Both the position numbers and the translations under genes were made by a program. 7,208 nt of DNA from JASFEQ01 sp050122535 (GTDB lineage: Bacteria; Desulfobacterota; DSM-4660; Desulfatiglandales; HGW-15): the NCBI GenBank assembly GCA_050122535.1, contig JASFIT010000244.1, positions 1 through 7,208 of the forward strand, written 5' to 3'. Shown here in pieces: positions 5,814 through 7,208 of the stretch. How positions within the stretch are numbered: the first letter of the stretch is position 1; each line of letters begins with the position of its first letter. The notes below the pieces were generated by a model. The model was not told the origin of the DNA, searched no databases, and saw nothing but the letters and a program-made list of their open reading frames with translations.

Positions 5814-6556
5814 CGCACACACTCCTCATAGCCTGACTCGCCGATGCAGTGCAAGATCTCGCCAGGATTGCTGACGCAGCTTAGCCTTCCATTGTAAAGG
5901 ACCTGCCCTTTATCAGCGGACACATAATCCAGGATGTATCCCGTATGGGTAATAATCAGCCCCATCTTTGTCCGCTCCATCTTCATTCGCATTTTTGATT
6001 TTGATCTGTCGGGGGCACCGTCTCTCTCCAGAAGTGTAGCGATGGTTTCCCCTACCAAGGCAATGTTTTCCAGGTCTACCCCTGATTCTGGCTCATCAAA
6101 GAGCATCAGATCCGGGTTCTGAGCCATCAACTGAAGGAGTTCGGAACGTTTGATCTCACCCCCTGAAAAGCCGGCATTCAAGTCCCGATCCAAGAATTCC
6201 TCAAAATTCACGAGCTGCGCCAGGCCAGCTTCTTCCACGCCTCCCTTTGCACATAGCTGGAGCATCTGTCGGGTCTTTAGTCCATGTATGGTGGGGGGAC
6301 GCTGGTAAGACATCCCTATCCCCAACTCGGCCCGTTCGTTTATGGGAAGATAGGTGATATCTTTCCCTCTAAAACTCATTTTCCCGGAGACCACCTTGTA
6401 TTGGGGGTAGCCCATAATCGTCATGAGAAGGGACGTCTTTCCAGATCCATTGGGACCAAAAAGGATATGTGTTTCGCCTGGCTGAATTTCCAGATCAATA
6501 TGCTGTAAAATGACCTTACCGGCGATTTCCACCTGCATATCTTCTATGAGTAGCAT
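5792..6556 (-). CDS. sufC: Fe-S cluster assembly ATPase SufC (SmsC-like)
   Basis: ABC-type ATPase that drives the SufB scaffold; it is soluble and not a transporter. Motifs in order are Walker A GPNGSGKTS (34-42), Q-loop SYQRPPT (83-89), signature FSGGEIKRSELLQ (130-142), Walker B LMLFDEPESGVD (150-161) and the switch-histidine segment LIITHTGYILDYV (200-212, His204). FSGGEIKR plus DEPESGVD is typical of SufC rather than of transporter ATPases. The length, 254 aa, is normal. A basic insert rich in Lys, Arg and Met (about 184-198) precedes the H-loop. The C-terminus carries three cysteines, Cys237, Cys246 and Cys249, the last two as a CxxC. ATG 6554-6556 has GGGAGGAG 7 nt upstream. It is the first gene of the suf pair, 154 nt after the hydrolase gene, with a promoter-like region between. 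Confidence 0.95.
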   Translation of the reverse strand: MLLIEDMQVEIAGKVILQHIDLEIQPGETHILFGPNGSGKTSLLMTIMGYPQYKVVSGKMSFRGKDITYLPINERAELGIGMSYQRPPTIHGLKTRQMLQLCAKGGVEEAGLAQLVNFEEFLDRDLNAGFSGGEIKRSELLQLMAQNPDLMLFDEPESGVDLENIALVGETIATLLERDGAPDRSKSKMRMKMERTKMGLIITHTGYILDYVSADKGQVLYNGRLSCVSNPGEILHCIGESGYEECVRCMTETR

Positions 6557-6606
6557 GGCACCGCTCCTCCCGTATAATATTTCAGTAAAAGGTTTTTGTG
6601 TTTTCT

Positions 6607-6650
6607 TGTATAGCCCTACTCTCTCTAAGTCAACTCTTCCAATAAGTCAA
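6607..6650 (-). promoter_or_regulatory. Putative sufC promoter with paired TTGACTTA repeats
   Basis: On the minus strand TTGACTTA occurs twice (complements of 6643-6650 and 6626-6633), 17 nt apart. The downstream copy supplies a -35 TTGACT that is 15 nt from TATACA (complement of 6607-6612). The spacing is shorter than ideal. The predicted start near 6600 leaves a leader of about 45 nt with the strong GGGAGGAG site. The second copy, immediately upstream, could be an activator or repressor half-site or an alternative -35. Confidence 0.4.
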
Positions 6651-6710
6651 GTGATTTATATGGGTTAGACAGGAGAAGGGCAGCCCGATGCACGCCACAG
6701 AGAGGTGTTA

Positions 6711-7208
6711 TCAGGTCAGATACATCGCCCATTGTTTGGCCGTTTCTAGAATATATTCTGCTTGGACGTCTTTCACGATCCGATTGTGACCGGGTAAAAG
6801 AATCTCTACTTCTAGCTCAGCAAGTCGCATCAAGGACTCCTTGAGTTCTGGCCCATTGGCCCCGTGGAGGTCAAAACGGCCGATGGCGTAATCTGCGTAG
6901 ACCACATCACCCGGAATGAGTATTTTTTGGGGACCATGATAGAGGCCGATACTGCCTGGGGAGTGCCCAGGGATGTGAAGAACCTCCCAAGTCATACCAC
7001 CAACCTCCAGATTTTCACCCCCCTGAAGTTTTCGATCCACCTGGAATTTGAAGGCTCCGGGCTTGATCCCATACTGCATTTCACAAATGCCGCGAAACAT
7101 CTCCATACCGTAGACCACTCTATCATCTCCCTGTTCCAAGGGTTCTGCTTCCAGTGTATGCATCCACAGCTCGGCCCATGGGATCTGCGCCTGGATCTCA
7201 GCCAGACA
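6711..7208 (-). CDS. Metallo-beta-lactamase-fold hydrolase, N-terminus outside window
   Basis: The frame is open to the window edge; 165 residues are visible and the N-terminus with the HxHxDH metal motif is missing. The visible part has the later metal-binding motifs of the fold: EVLHIPGHSPGSIGLY (His81 of the visible part), KILIPGDVVYAD (Asp101 bridging metal ligand) and EILLPGHNRIV (His141). These are typical of glyoxalase II-like hydrolases, a broad superfamily that includes thioester hydrolases, lactonases and flavodiiron-type domains. I cannot assign a substrate. The ATG at 7161-7163 is internal, since the frame reads on upstream without a stop. The gene ends in TGA 154 nt before sufC. 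It may belong to the same transcript, but a promoter-like region follows it. Confidence 0.88.
   Translation of the reverse strand, partial: CLAEIQAQIPWAELWMHTLEAEPLEQGDDRVVYGMEMFRGICEMQYGIKPGAFKFQVDRKLQGGENLEVGGMTWEVLHIPGHSPGSIGLYHGPQKILIPGDVVYADYAIGRFDLHGANGPELKESLMRLAELEVEILLPGHNRIVKDVQAEYILETAKQWAMYLT

Overview
The window is 7.2 kb of compact bacterial chromosome of moderate GC content. It is almost filled by housekeeping genes and has no phage, transposase, CRISPR or RNA gene that I can recognise. The gene set fits an anaerobic bacterium, perhaps of the deltaproteobacterial (Desulfobacterota) kind: a SufC/SufB pair without SufD, SufS, SufU or SufE, a methionine-salvage isomerase, a proenzyme-type AdoMet decarboxylase and a BCAT-type aminotransferase. 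This taxonomic guess rests on gene content and protein style only.

Layout. Positions 1-1302 (+) hold tilS, cut at its 5' end by the window edge. It converges on a minus-strand block that fills the rest. In transcription order (right to left) that block is: a metallo-beta-lactamase-fold hydrolase cut by the window end (6711-7208), sufC (5792-6556), sufB (4587-5813, overlapping sufC by 22 nt), a GC-rich REP-like palindromic element (4497-4571), a branched-chain aminotransferase gene (3370-4443), a 199-nt spacer with a duplicated ribosome-binding region and a possible 14-codon leader ORF, mtnA (2130-3170), a good sigma70-type promoter (2093-2121), and speD (1572-1970).

How the genes may work together. 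SufC and SufB look like the two-gene minimal SUF scaffold (SmsCB-type) for iron-sulfur cluster assembly. SpeD, MtnA and the aminotransferase suggest a polyamine/methionine-recycling neighbourhood. SpeD makes the aminopropyl donor for spermidine synthesis, which releases methylthioadenosine. MtnA isomerises the methylthioribose-1-phosphate derived from it. BCAT-family aminotransferases can perform the final transamination that regenerates methionine. The other salvage enzymes are not in the window, so this link is an inference.

The most interesting non-coding features are the duplicated initiation region and perfect palindrome before mtnA, the structured 54-nt inverted repeat between tilS and speD, the REP-like element, and paired TTGACTTA repeats before sufC. 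I see no clearly novel defence or mobile system here.
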